A DNA stretch of 46,641 bases from CAZZNQ01 sp964655775 (GCA_964655775.1 CAZZNQ010000024.1:1-46641); one strand, 5' to 3'. Positions 32,524 through 41,529 are shown, counted from the stretch's first letter. Numbers and translations are program-made. The notes: generated from the letters alone by a model not told the origin.

Positions 32524-33831
32524 CTACTTGGAACGCTTGGGAGCCAGCGTCATGTAGATGCGGGTGGCTCCTACTCGCAGGCAGTCGCCGGGCACGACCT
32601 CCACAGGTCCGGTGATGCGTTCTTCGTTGAGAAACGTTCCATTTGTGCTTCCCAGATCCTCTGCCGTGATGACGCCGCTGTCCTTAGTGAGAAGGCAGTG
32701 TCGGCGCGACATGGCGGGGTCCATCACCACCAGTTCGGCGACGTCGGGGTCCCGGCCTATGGCCAGGCTGTCGCCGTCAAACAGGCAGAAGAAACGCCCG
32801 CTGTGGCGGTTGGCCCACATGAAAAACGGCGTGAAAGTCCCGTCGCGCGGGTCACCGGCGAAGCTGATCGGCTCGAGGTCGTACTTCTCGGGCGTCGCCT
32901 CGTGAGGAGGCTCCTCCGTCTGCCCGGGCGAGACCGACTGCGCCGTCTGTGCTCCTGCCGGGGGCACTTTCGTTGCGGTGTTCGCCGAGGCGGCCTGTGT
33001 GCGCCTGAGCAGCATGGCACTGGCCAGCTCAACCACGACCTCGCCGGGACTGTCGAATCCGCCGGCCGTCAAGAGGCGGCGGGCCACCTCGGCCACGTGT
33101 ACGCTCACTTCCGAATCGGCTCCGGTGATCCGCTCGTAAGGACCCTCCAGCAGCATGCGCCGGTAATCGTCCACGCTGCCGGCCTCTTCCCGCGCGGGCA
33201 CTTCGGCACCCAGCATGCGCATCATCAGGGCGGAGAGCGCCACGAAGTCCTCCTCGAGCATATCCGGCATCAGCACTTCATCCATGCTGCCGAGCAGGTC
33301 GTCCGCTTCCGCCCATGCGTCGTCGTCCTCTGCCGCTTGAGGTGGCGTGGGCAGCAGTCTGGGATTCTCGAGGTAGGCCCTCACGGCGAAGTCGCTGAGA
33401 CGGATACGTTCCTCGGAGGCGACGAAGACGTTCTTGGCGTTCAGGTCGCCGTGGAATAGCCCCACGTCCCGAGCCATGTCCAGCGCCTGGGCGGCCTGCC
33501 GCACGAACAATACGACTTTCTGCTCGGCCAGCGACGTCTTCTCCGCGAGCATCGCGTCAAGCGTAGGTCCCTTCATCAGCTCCGTAACGATGTAGAACTT
33601 GCCGTCGGTCTCGCCCGCGTCGAAAACCTGAACGGCGGACGGATGCCCCAGCCGCGTCAGGTTCTCCAGGCCGTATGCCAGCCCCGTCCGCAGGTCCGCG
33701 TCGGCGGGCACCAGCTCATCCTCCAGGATCTTCAGCGCGTACTCTTTGCCGCCCTCCTGCGCCTTCAAAACGGTGGCAAACCGACCGGTCCCTATTGGAT
33801 CGCTTACCCTGTACGGGCCGAGTTGTTCCAT
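32524..33831 (-). CDS. Divergent protein kinase domain fused to a C-terminal FHA domain
   Basis: A 435-residue protein with order kinase, linker, FHA. The kinase half has the loop IGTGRFATV, Lys34 in YALKIL, and the catalytic loop HGDLNAKN, in which Asp129 and Asn134 remain but the Arg and Lys of HRDxKxxN are lost. DFG reads DFA (147-149). Activity is uncertain. A Pro/Ala/Gln-rich linker precedes the FHA domain (about 345-425: GRDPDV, SRRHCLL, STNGTFLN). ATG 33831 has GGGAGG five bases upstream. Its probable promoter is at 33922-33949, so it is likely the first gene of the cluster. Confidence 0.9.
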   Translation of the reverse strand: MEQLGPYRVSDPIGTGRFATVLKAQEGGKEYALKILEDELVPADADLRTGLAYGLENLTRLGHPSAVQVFDAGETDGKFYIVTELMKGPTLDAMLAEKTSLAEQKVVLFVRQAAQALDMARDVGLFHGDLNAKNVFVASEERIRLSDFAVRAYLENPRLLPTPPQAAEDDDAWAEADDLLGSMDEVLMPDMLEEDFVALSALMMRMLGAEVPAREEAGSVDDYRRMLLEGPYERITGADSEVSVHVAEVARRLLTAGGFDSPGEVVVELASAMLLRRTQAASANTATKVPPAGAQTAQSVSPGQTEEPPHEATPEKYDLEPISFAGDPRDGTFTPFFMWANRHSGRFFCLFDGDSLAIGRDPDVAELVVMDPAMSRRHCLLTKDSGVITAEDLGSTNGTFLNEERITGPVEVVPGDCLRVGATRIYMTLAPKRSK

Positions 33832-33921
33832 GGCTTCCTCCCAAAGTGCTCGGGCTCCGCCCAGCTGCACACCGCCTAGACGAAGCTTAGCCGCAAAGCC
33901 GGTACCGTTGGCTGCGCCTAC

Positions 33922-33949
33922 ATGTTATCGGTTCCCACGTCCAAGTCAA
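33922..33949 (-). promoter_or_regulatory. Likely promoter of the kinase/FHA cluster
   Basis: On the minus strand there is TTGACT (33949-33944), a 16-base spacer and TAACAT (33927-33922). It lies between the IspH-fusion stop (33959) and the first kinase gene. Confidence 0.45.
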
Positions 33950-33958
33950 CACGCATTC

Positions 33959-35773
33959 TCAAGCGAATGTTCCCTGCTGCCACGCCCACAACGCGCCCAG
34001 CAGGCCGACCCAATAGAACACCCCATCCGAGAGGGCATCGGCGAGCGCCGCGTCGGGGTTGGTGCTCCTCATCAGTGCGAAATGCGCGAAAAGGATGAAC
34101 GGAACGGCCAGCAGATAGAGCCAGACGAATCCCGTGACGATTCCGGAGAGGCCGCCCCCCAGCAGGATAAGGCCCAGCAGCCCTCCTAGCACCCTCACCG
34201 CCCGCTGAGCGCCCTTCAGCCCCAGGTATCCCACCAACGTCTCTCGCCCGATGAGCTGGTCTGACTCTGCGGCGCCCAGACCCAGTATCAGCGTCCGCTG
34301 AGTTACCAGAACAAAAACGGCGCCGAACGCCACCACAATGCCCCCTGTGACCGACGCCGGGAGATCTGTGTCCAGAACCGGCACAACCGCCACCAGAGTC
34401 GCCCACGCTATGCCGGTGAACAGTTCGCGCGAACCGGCAAGACGGTTGATGCTGCGCAGCTTGAATGCCGTCGCCAGCGACCGGGGCAACCTGACCCGGT
34501 AGACAAGCCCCGTCAGGGAAACGAACACCACCAGAGCGAAAGCGTGCCAGCCCAGGAACGCGGACAGGAACAGCGACAGGGCCAGGGAGCAGACACCGAG
34601 CGTCATCAGCGTTGCCTCGTTGGCGCTGAAGAAAGCCGCCCGCTCGGGCTCACTGAGGTACAGCGACTCCCGCCGCCCGTACTGGTTGAACACGTGCTGG
34701 GACAGCACGAAGAGGAAACTCACCGCCATGCACAGCCCCAGCATGTGGGGAAGCTGAGGCAACAACTGGGCGCTGGCATAGGTCAGTGCCGCCGCCCCTC
34801 CCGCTGCGTAGACGCCGCTATTGACGAACCCGCGCAGCACGCCGGCCACCATGTGGCGCACCGGATGCGTTCGGTTCTGGTACTCGGCCAGCAACCGATG
34901 AATGATGCGCTTGATCATCCAGTTCGGTGTGGACGCGCCGGCCGTCAGTCCCACGCGACGGTACCGCAGCACGCGCTCGATGTCGAGCTGGTCCTCGGTT
35001 TCTACGTGGAATGTGGGGGTGCCGGCGGCGGCGCTGATGGCCGCCAGCCGCCTGGTGTTGGCGCTGTTCAACCCCCCCACCACGATCATCGCGTCAACGT
35101 CGCCAGCCAGTTCCCGCACCTCGGTCTGACGTCGCTGGGTTGAGCGGCAGATCGTGTCGAAGGAGACGCACTCCTGGTACCGCTCCTTGACCCTTTCGAC
35201 TGTCTCTGCGAAGACCTCCTCGTCCTGGGTCGTCTGGGCGACCACGGCCACCTTCTCCGCGTCGGGTAGCCCGCTCACCTCGTCCGGCCCGCCCACAACA
35301 TGGCCTCGGTCGGCCGCGTAGCTCAACACTCCGTCCACCTCAGCATGTCCGGCGTCGCCCACCACAACGCAGAGATAGCCCTTGGAAGCGTAATCCCTGA
35401 CGATCTCCTGAACGCGGCTGACGTGAGGGCAGGTGGCGTCCAGGATCTCCTCACAGCAACTCTGAAGCTGCTCGTATTGGGAGCGCGTGAGGCCGTGCGC
35501 GCGGACAACGGCCGTCCCGGCCCCCTGCCCGTCCTGCCACTCCCCCGCCGGGGAGTTCATTTGCAGCACGCCCTGCCGCTCCAGGACCTCAAGAACCTGG
35601 CGATTGTGGATGAGGGGGCCGGGTGTCTTGATCGGCAGCGCGCGCCTCGGATCGCTGGCGGCGTCCAGCACCATGCGCACCGCCCGCCGCACGCCCATGC
35701 AGAAGCCCGCTGTGTTGGCGAGAACGATTTCGAATCCCTGCTGCCCCATTGTGGCGGCGCTTTCCTTTTGCAT
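33959..35773 (-). CDS. ispH: Fusion of IspH (HMBPP reductase) with a UbiA-like membrane domain
   Basis: A 604-residue protein. Residues about 10-300 are IspH, the last MEP-pathway enzyme making IPP and DMAPP. The three cluster cysteines are Cys25 (GFCMGV), Cys115 (DATCPHV) and Cys209 (DTICRSTQRRQ), with His143 and Glu145 in GHAEVDG. Residues about 305-604 have about eight hydrophobic segments and resemble UbiA prenyltransferases. The first Asp-rich motif, however, reads FNQYGRRESLYL where UbiA has NDxxDxxxD, and the second keeps only one Asp (AAESDQLIGRETL, against DxxGD). The membrane domain is therefore probably not a normal prenyltransferase; it may tether the enzyme or handle an isoprenoid. 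ATG 35749 is an alternative start. Confidence 0.88.
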   Translation of the reverse strand: MQKESAATMGQQGFEIVLANTAGFCMGVRRAVRMVLDAASDPRRALPIKTPGPLIHNRQVLEVLERQGVLQMNSPAGEWQDGQGAGTAVVRAHGLTRSQYEQLQSCCEEILDATCPHVSRVQEIVRDYASKGYLCVVVGDAGHAEVDGVLSYAADRGHVVGGPDEVSGLPDAEKVAVVAQTTQDEEVFAETVERVKERYQECVSFDTICRSTQRRQTEVRELAGDVDAMIVVGGLNSANTRRLAAISAAAGTPTFHVETEDQLDIERVLRYRRVGLTAGASTPNWMIKRIIHRLLAEYQNRTHPVRHMVAGVLRGFVNSGVYAAGGAAALTYASAQLLPQLPHMLGLCMAVSFLFVLSQHVFNQYGRRESLYLSEPERAAFFSANEATLMTLGVCSLALSLFLSAFLGWHAFALVVFVSLTGLVYRVRLPRSLATAFKLRSINRLAGSRELFTGIAWATLVAVVPVLDTDLPASVTGGIVVAFGAVFVLVTQRTLILGLGAAESDQLIGRETLVGYLGLKGAQRAVRVLGGLLGLILLGGGLSGIVTGFVWLYLLAVPFILFAHFALMRSTNPDAALADALSDGVFYWVGLLGALWAWQQGTFA

Positions 35774-38107
35774 ACGAGGCGGGGTCTGATTAAGAATTAT
35801 AGGGATGGCACAAGGGAACTTTCAAAGCCGACCCTTCTGACGAATGCCTTCCAACCGGCGGCCCGAGGCCGCCGACAGGTCTACCACAGCGGAGACAGAC
35901 CGATTCTCCTCAGGCTCCATACTTCACTGAGGCGCATCCTCGCCGGCCCGGCGATTGCGGCGCTGCTGCTTTCCGCAGCACCGATTCCGGTGACGGCCGC
36001 CCCTGCGGGGGCCGACGGCCCGACGCCGACACGGCCGGCGCCGCTTGCCGCTGCGCCCCAACAGGAGGCCCTCCCGCTGCCGGAGTTGGTTGCGGATCTG
36101 GCGTCCAGGCTCTCTGCAGCGGTCCCGCAGGCCGACACCTGCGTGGTCTGGCCGCTGTCGGCCGATTCGTTGCTGGAGGGGTATGTCGCGCACATACTCG
36201 CAGCGCGGTCCGGACTGGGCAACGACGAGCAGCCAGGCCCCGACGACCTCGCCTCCCCTCCGCGCGGGAACCCGGACGAGCCCCTCAGCCCGTGTGTAAT
36301 CCAGGAACTGGGCGCACGGGGGTACGACTGCCTGATCACCGTCTCGACGACCATTTCGGACGGCCGGCGGATGCTGCGCGCTTACATGCTGGACACCGGC
36401 TCAGGCGAAGGGACGTCGGTGATGGAACATCCCTTCCTTCTGCCACCGGAACTCGAGGCGTTGGTGTTGGCGCAGCCTGCAGAGCCGAGCGAGAGAGATT
36501 CCCGGTGGCTGCGCTTGTTCGAAAGGATGTTCGCGTCCGGCGGCTGGCCGGACGGCCCGGCCGCCTCTCTGGAGAGGACGAGTGCCGACTACCTGTTCGG
36601 TGCCGGCCTCTGGCAGGAAGCCGCGTCCCGGCTGCTGCCAATCGAGCCGGAGGGGCCGTCCGCGCGCTTCATGCGGGGGGTGGTGGCACTGCACCTTGCT
36701 GGTGACACGCGCGACGCGGTGGAGGCGGTGCAGCAACTGGTGGCCCGGCACCCGGACAGCGGCCCCCTATACTGCCTTTACGCCTGGCTTACGCTGCGCG
36801 AGGGGCGTGCCGACGATGCCCTGATGCGCTGGGAGCAGGCACGGCTCTCGGACATGGCCCGGCCGGGGCTGTACCACTTCGCAAGAGCGTTGATCGCCAT
36901 GGAACAGGGCAACAGATCCGCCGCGAGCGAGGCGTTCGCCGATGCTGCGGACTCCCTGCCGGAGGATGCCTTCATTCAGCGCGAGGCGGCGCGATTCCAC
37001 TGGAACAGCGGCGACCTGGACCGCGCCGTCCGGTTCTACCGGCGCGCTACCGAGAGCCCCGACGCAACCGCCGACACCTATGCCGAACTCGCACTGGTGC
37101 TTCGCTCGGCCGACGACACGGCCGGGGCAATTGTCGCTCTCCGGCGCGCCTTCCGAATGCGGAGCAGCAGCTTGCCGATCGCCCGACACCTCTCCTCGCT
37201 GCTCAGAGCGGAGGGCGACTTCAACGATGCTATGGGCGTGCTGCAGCGGGCAAGCCAGGCGAACCCCTGCCGGGCGGACCTGATGGCGGCGTACGGCGAC
37301 GCCGCTCTTGACATGTGGCGGGTGACCACGGCCGAGGATACGTTCCGGGCCGCGACCCGGACGGATCCCGAGTTCGCCTACGCCAGGGTGGGGCTGGCCG
37401 CAACGCTTGCCCTGCAAAGAAGATATACCGAAGCTCAGGCGCTGCTCACCGACCTTCTTGCCCGAGAACCCGAGCACTACGCTGCAAGGCTCGAGCTCGG
37501 ACGCATCCTGGGGACTCTGGGTCACTTGGGAGAGGCGCTGGGTGTGCTGACGGAGGCCACGCGCTCCCCGGAGCACGACGCCGACGCCCGGATCGCGATG
37601 TCCACCGTTCATCTGGAGGCGGGCAACACGGACGACGCGGTGCGGAACGCGCAGATCGCCGTATCAACCCGAGGCAGCGAGCGCGACTATGCCGCCCTGA
37701 CCGATGCGTTCCTTGAGGCGGGCGAACCCGAGAAGGCCGAGGTAGCCGCGTCCGAGGCCGCCAGACGCGCGCCCGATTCCGCGCTGGCCCGGCTGTCCCT
37801 GGCGCTCGCACTGGCAGCCAACGGCAAGAATGACGCGGCAATGCCGGAGGTAGACCGCGCGCTGGAGATCAATCCGTATCTGCCCAAGGCTCTGGAACTG
37901 AAGGGCCGGCTGCTGGCAACGGCCGGCGACCATCGGGGCTGTGCCCGCCTCTGGGAACGTGCCCTGGGGCTGAACGAATGGAACGCCGACCTCCACAGAG
38001 ACATGGCCGAACTGCTGCGAGAGGACCTCAACGACAGGGCGGGCGCCCTCCGCCACTACACGAGGTGCCTCGAGCTGGAGGAACTGCGCGAGGAAGCCGC
38101 CCGCTGA
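35768..38107 (+). CDS. Exported TPR-repeat protein (start uncertain)
   Basis: A protein of about 730-780 residues, open from well upstream. The C-terminal 450 residues are consecutive tetratricopeptide-like repeats (GDLDRAVRFYRRA, DDTAGAIVALRRA, RRYTEAQALLTD and so on), so it is a protein-protein scaffold. A signal peptide is readable (LRRILAGPAIAALLLSAAPIPVTA), followed by a Pro/Ala stretch. No ATG or GTG lies in frame just ahead of it. The nearest canonical starts are TTG 35768, which would put 50 residues before the signal, and GTG 35990, which falls inside it. CTG 35927 would fit best by position but is rare. The gene is divergent from ispH, with overlapping 5' ends. It sits 53 bases before argJ. 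Confidence 0.8.
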   Translation: MHTRRGLIKNYRDGTRELSKPTLLTNAFQPAARGRRQVYHSGDRPILLRLHTSLRRILAGPAIAALLLSAAPIPVTAAPAGADGPTPTRPAPLAAAPQQEALPLPELVADLASRLSAAVPQADTCVVWPLSADSLLEGYVAHILAARSGLGNDEQPGPDDLASPPRGNPDEPLSPCVIQELGARGYDCLITVSTTISDGRRMLRAYMLDTGSGEGTSVMEHPFLLPPELEALVLAQPAEPSERDSRWLRLFERMFASGGWPDGPAASLERTSADYLFGAGLWQEAASRLLPIEPEGPSARFMRGVVALHLAGDTRDAVEAVQQLVARHPDSGPLYCLYAWLTLREGRADDALMRWEQARLSDMARPGLYHFARALIAMEQGNRSAASEAFADAADSLPEDAFIQREAARFHWNSGDLDRAVRFYRRATESPDATADTYAELALVLRSADDTAGAIVALRRAFRMRSSSLPIARHLSSLLRAEGDFNDAMGVLQRASQANPCRADLMAAYGDAALDMWRVTTAEDTFRAATRTDPEFAYARVGLAATLALQRRYTEAQALLTDLLAREPEHYAARLELGRILGTLGHLGEALGVLTEATRSPEHDADARIAMSTVHLEAGNTDDAVRNAQIAVSTRGSERDYAALTDAFLEAGEPEKAEVAASEAARRAPDSALARLSLALALAANGKNDAAMPEVDRALEINPYLPKALELKGRLLATAGDHRGCARLWERALGLNEWNADLHRDMAELLREDLNDRAGALRHYTRCLELEELREEAAR

Positions 38108-38159
38108 ACGGCCTACCGAATTCCACCATGTGCAATAAGGTAACAGGGACACAGCGACA

Positions 38160-39359
38160 ATGCAGACAATGGAACACGGCAGCATAGTATCACCTCAAGG
38201 ATTCTCGGTCGGCACCGCACGGGCCGGCATCAAGCAGGCCGAACAGCCGGATGTCGCCGTCATCGTGTCGGACCGGCCCTGCTCCGCCGCGGGTATCTTC
38301 ACCACCAACAGGTTTGCCAGCCCCACCATCGCCTGGAACCGCGCCATTCTGCCCTGCGCCGACCTGCGGGCCGTGGTGGTCAACAGCGGCAACGCCAACG
38401 CCTGCACCGGCAGCCAGGGCGAAGCGGATGTACGCGCCATGGCCACCGCCGTCGCTGAGCAGGTGGGCTGCTCGCCCGAACAGGTGTGCGTCGCCTCCAC
38501 CGGGATTATCGGCCATCTGCTGCCCATGGAACGCGTGCTTCCCGGCGTGCGCCGGGCATGCGGCTCTCTCAGCGGCGAGACGGACGCCGCCCGCATGGCC
38601 GAGCGTGCCATCATGACCACCGACACCCGTCCGAAGTCCTCGGCGGTCAGCTACTGTCTGGACGACGAGCCCTTCGTCGTGGCCGGCATCGCCAAGGGAT
38701 CGGGCATGATCGCACCGAACATGGCCACCATGCTGGTGTTCATGACTACCGACGCCGCCATCCAACCGGAAGCCCTCGCGACCGTCGTCCGCGAGACGGC
38801 CGGGGACACGTTCAACCGCATAACCGTGGACGGGGACACCAGCACCAACGATCTGGTGGTCTGCATGGCAAACGGCGCGTCCTCTGCGCGAGTGAAGGCA
38901 GACGGCTCGCGCCTGGCAAAGTTCCAGCGCGCGGTCCACGCCGTGATGGCCGACCTGTCCCTGCAGATCGTCCGCGACGGAGAGGGCGCCACGCGGATGG
39001 TGGAGGTGACCGTGGAGGGCGCCGGCAGCGAGGAGGAGGCGGAGGCCGTTGCCCGTTCCGTTGCCCGATCCCAACTCTTCAAGTGCGCAGTCGCCGGTGG
39101 CGATCCCAACTGGGGGCGCATAGTCTGCGCGGTCGGCTACAGCGGAGTCGCCGTCGATCCGAACCGCGTCGGGGTCACGATCGGGGGCACATGCGTCTTC
39201 GAGCACGGGCGACCGACCGGCCTGGATGCCTCGGCGTCGATGGCCCAGGAAGAGGTCCTCGTCCACATCGACCTCGGCCAGGGCCACGCCGGGGCCACGG
39301 TCTGGACCTGCGACCTGACGAAGCGTTACGTCGAGATCAATGCAGAGTACCACACGTGA
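38160..39359 (+). CDS. argJ: Bifunctional glutamate N-acetyltransferase/ornithine acetyltransferase
   Basis: A 399-residue ArgJ. It recycles the acetyl group from N-acetylornithine to glutamate in arginine synthesis, and may also make N-acetylglutamate from acetyl-CoA. The autoproteolysis site is visible in KGSGMIAPNMATML: cleavage before the Thr gives the nucleophile of the beta subunit. VVNSGNANACTG near residue 73 and DPNWGRIVCAVGYSG near 320 are further family signatures. ATG 38160 or 38169 are both possible. No other arginine gene is in the window. Confidence 0.96.
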   Translation: MQTMEHGSIVSPQGFSVGTARAGIKQAEQPDVAVIVSDRPCSAAGIFTTNRFASPTIAWNRAILPCADLRAVVVNSGNANACTGSQGEADVRAMATAVAEQVGCSPEQVCVASTGIIGHLLPMERVLPGVRRACGSLSGETDAARMAERAIMTTDTRPKSSAVSYCLDDEPFVVAGIAKGSGMIAPNMATMLVFMTTDAAIQPEALATVVRETAGDTFNRITVDGDTSTNDLVVCMANGASSARVKADGSRLAKFQRAVHAVMADLSLQIVRDGEGATRMVEVTVEGAGSEEEAEAVARSVARSQLFKCAVAGGDPNWGRIVCAVGYSGVAVDPNRVGVTIGGTCVFEHGRPTGLDASASMAQEEVLVHIDLGQGHAGATVWTCDLTKRYVEINAEYHT

Positions 39360-39383
39360 TCCCGGCGTTGCTTTTTCCTACAC

Positions 39384-39402
39384 TGTAACAGTGCATGTTA
39401 CA
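39384..39402. promoter_or_regulatory. Palindromic operator-like site
   Basis: TGTAACA-GTGCA-TGTTACA: two perfect seven-base half-sites with a five-base spacer, 25 bases after the argJ stop. It has the symmetry of a dimeric repressor site, but I cannot name the regulator. No promoter for a neighbour is obvious next to it. It lacks a U-run, so it is not a terminator. Confidence 0.4.
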
Positions 39403-39478
39403 ATACGGTTGGCTACGCCGACCTGAATCCAGCGGACCGTCGCGCGACCTCAACTCCGGCCGGTTGGGTCTATCGCAC

Positions 39479-39509
39479 ACCTAAAAGGTTCATTGAAAAT
39501 GCTTTAGGT
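39479..39509. repeat. Inverted repeat, possible weak hairpin
   Basis: ACCTAAA (39479-39485) and TTTAGGT (39503-39509) with a 17-base A/T-rich loop. It may be a weak terminator for argJ or the opposite gene, or chance. Confidence 0.25.
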
Positions 39510-39719
39510 CTACCGGATATTCGCCCGCCTGCCCGCACCCGTGCGCACGCTCCCGATCTTGCAGGCGGAGGCATGCAGTTTGCATTCCCTGGGTCGCAGG
39601 AACGGCAGCGCTCGGGGAGGCCGCGTAGTCAATCCGGCCTGGGCGGGGCACCATTCCCCTCCACCGCGTAGGTAGGGTGCGGCCCCCCGAGCGACAATCC
39701 GACGGTCCTCGCAATCGAA

Positions 39720-40778
39720 TCAGTACTTGCCCAGCTCGTAGCCGGCTTCGTACATCGCCACCACGTTCTCCGGCGGACTCACCGCCTGGATGTTGTGGCA
39801 CGGAGCCAGCACGTATCCCCCTCCCGCCCCCAGCAGACCCAGGTTGTCCGCTACCTCCGCCCTCACGTCCTCCGGCGTGCCGAACGCAAGCGTCTGCTGA
39901 TTGTCCATGCCTCCGTGGAACACGAGTTGATCGCCGAACCGCTCCTTAAGAACCGCGCGATCCATGCCCCTGCAGCGCCACTGGATGGGATTCAGGACAT
40001 CGATGCCCGCCTCGATCATGTCGGGGATCACGTCCATTATCGAGCCGTCGCTGTGATGAAAGACATAGGCGCCCTCCTCGTGCACCAGGTCCATCATCTT
40101 CCGCATCCGCGGCAGCAAGAACTCGCGTATGTGCCCCATGGACATCAGCAGGCCCTCCTGGCTGCCCATATCCTCCGCAACGTAGCTGATCATCACCTTC
40201 CCCGGGATCTGCTCGTATATGCGCAGCGTGTTCTCATAAGCGAAGTCGAACAGCCGGTCCAGGCAGTAGTGGACCATATCGGGTTTCAGCACCAGGTCCA
40301 TGAACGCCCGCTCCTGACCGCGGAGCCCCTTGTAGGTGAGGAAAGGTTCGGAGCCCCCGCCCTGGATCGGACGGTGTTCGCGTCCCTCGATCTGGGACGG
40401 AATGACGGAATAGTCGAACCAGTCAACGGAGGGCCAGGTGTACTGCTCCTCGACCTCCGCCACGGACCGGCAATGCGCCAGCGGAGAGTGAACGACTTCC
40501 CGGTACTGCCCCCCTGCGTACTGGACAGTCCGGTATCGCTGACCGTACATGTCCTGCCCCTCCGGAAGCGGCGGTCCGACGTAACGTGGCCCGACCTTCA
40601 CCGGCGCATCCACGTGCAGGGCGGCCAGGGCCTCTTCCAGGTCTCGGCAGCCCATGTGTTGCACGAGTTTGGCTCCGGCCTCCGGCGTGCCCCAGTAGTC
40701 CATGGGAACGCGATCCGGAGTGTCACCATTGAGGACGGCCAGCCATCTCTCCCGAGGGGTAAGGGCGTCGGCCTGCAT
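39720..40778 (-). CDS. Uroporphyrinogen decarboxylase-family (MtaA/CmuA-like) protein
   Basis: A 352-residue protein of the URO-D superfamily, starting LTPRERWLAVLNGDTPDRVPMDYWGTPE, a pattern typical of the corrinoid methyltransferase-like branch rather than of HemE. Likely metal-binding or active-site positions are His in VFHHSDGS, His in HGGMDNQQ, and Cys/His in LAPCHNIQ. The branch includes methylcobamide:CoM methyltransferases, but many members are uncharacterised. GGAGG lies ten bases upstream of ATG 40778. It is divergent from rpsO across 235 bases that hold the rpsO promoter. No corrinoid protein is nearby. Confidence 0.85.
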   Translation of the reverse strand: MQADALTPRERWLAVLNGDTPDRVPMDYWGTPEAGAKLVQHMGCRDLEEALAALHVDAPVKVGPRYVGPPLPEGQDMYGQRYRTVQYAGGQYREVVHSPLAHCRSVAEVEEQYTWPSVDWFDYSVIPSQIEGREHRPIQGGGSEPFLTYKGLRGQERAFMDLVLKPDMVHYCLDRLFDFAYENTLRIYEQIPGKVMISYVAEDMGSQEGLLMSMGHIREFLLPRMRKMMDLVHEEGAYVFHHSDGSIMDVIPDMIEAGIDVLNPIQWRCRGMDRAVLKERFGDQLVFHGGMDNQQTLAFGTPEDVRAEVADNLGLLGAGGGYVLAPCHNIQAVSPPENVVAMYEAGYELGKY

Positions 40779-40898
40779 CTGCAGATCACCTCCATAGGGC
40801 GTTGCGCACGACAGTCCTGCGGCGCACACTGGTTGTGCCGACAGTATGTCCGGTCCCGCTCTGGCCGTCCAGTGCGAGTGTCGCGGCGGCGATTGCAC

Positions 40899-40927
40899 TT
40901 GCAGGGAACAACTGGACAAGCTATAAT
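40899..40927 (+). promoter_or_regulatory. Sigma-70 promoter of rpsO
   Basis: TTGCAG (40899-40904), a 17-base spacer and a consensus TATAAT (40922-40927). The leader to ATG 41015 would be about 80 bases, long enough for S15 autoregulation, though I can show no specific fold. Confidence 0.75.
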
Positions 40928-41014
40928 CGCTCACATCGATTACCGGGGAGACGTAACTCACCTGCAGTGCCCCTGACCGATTTTCCAGGCCGACGGCGAG
41001 AATCCCAACAGACA

Positions 41015-41278
41015 ATGAACAAAGAGCAAAAGACGCAGATCATCGAGCAACATCGGGCGCACGACGAGGACACCGGTTCCACGGAGGTCCAGGTCGCCAT
41101 CCTGACCGCGCGCATCAACGAGCTGACCGAGCACTTGCGCAAACACAAGAAGGACCACGCCTCGCGGCGCGGCCTGCTGCAGATGGTGGGTAAGCGCTCC
41201 GCTCTGTTGAAGTATCTGAGGAAGGAAGATTACAACAGGTACCGTAAGATCATCGAAGCGTTGCAGCTGCGGAAGTAG
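41015..41278 (+). CDS. rpsO: 30S ribosomal protein S15
   Basis: An 87-residue S15 with DTGSTEVQVAILTARI, LTEHLRKHKKDHASRRGLL and KRSALLKYLRKEDYNRY, all expected for the family. The frame is open upstream of ATG 41015, but that part is intergenic and contains the promoter. rpsO and pnp are neighbours as in most bacteria, but truB, usual upstream of them, is missing here; the Cbf5-like gene is about 33 kb away. Confidence 0.97.
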   Translation: MNKEQKTQIIEQHRAHDEDTGSTEVQVAILTARINELTEHLRKHKKDHASRRGLLQMVGKRSALLKYLRKEDYNRYRKIIEALQLRK

Positions 41279-41401
41279 GGCAAAGACAGCCGCCTTCGCC
41301 GTTTCTTCAAGCCGTCGCTCGGGGGCTGCGTCGGCTGTAAGAGGTCGTTTGCCATTCACCCAGACCTGTCACGGCGCTACTGCCGTTAGGACTCGGATCG
41401 C

Positions 41402-41439
41402 GGGGTCGAGCGTGTATCCCATCTACGGCCTGCGACCCC
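41402..41439 (+). promoter_or_regulatory. Hairpin in the rpsO-pnp spacer
   Basis: GGGGTCG (41402-41408) pairs with CGACCCC (41433-41439). The pnp leader of E. coli carries a hairpin cut by RNase III for autoregulation; this could be an analogue, by position only. Confidence 0.3.
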
Positions 41440-41529
41440 ACGCCGAAGCACGCGGCAGTGTGGCGGACCGAACCTGAGTGCTGAACGAATTGTTGGAGTT
41501 GATACATACTGTATTTGAGGAATGATGCT

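Larger units (their letters stand above)
39360..39719. other. Intergenic region between argJ and the convergent URO-D-family gene
   Basis: It holds a perfect palindrome at 39384-39402 and an inverted repeat at 39479-39509. A minus-strand frame reading from 39801 looks like a shadow of neighbouring DNA. I see no tRNA, IS element or gene here. Confidence 0.4.

Noticed and set aside
39490..39801. A minus-strand frame of 103 codons between argJ and the URO-D gene
   Set aside because: It overlaps the end of the URO-D gene in another frame, has Arg/Gly-rich composition and no ribosome site.
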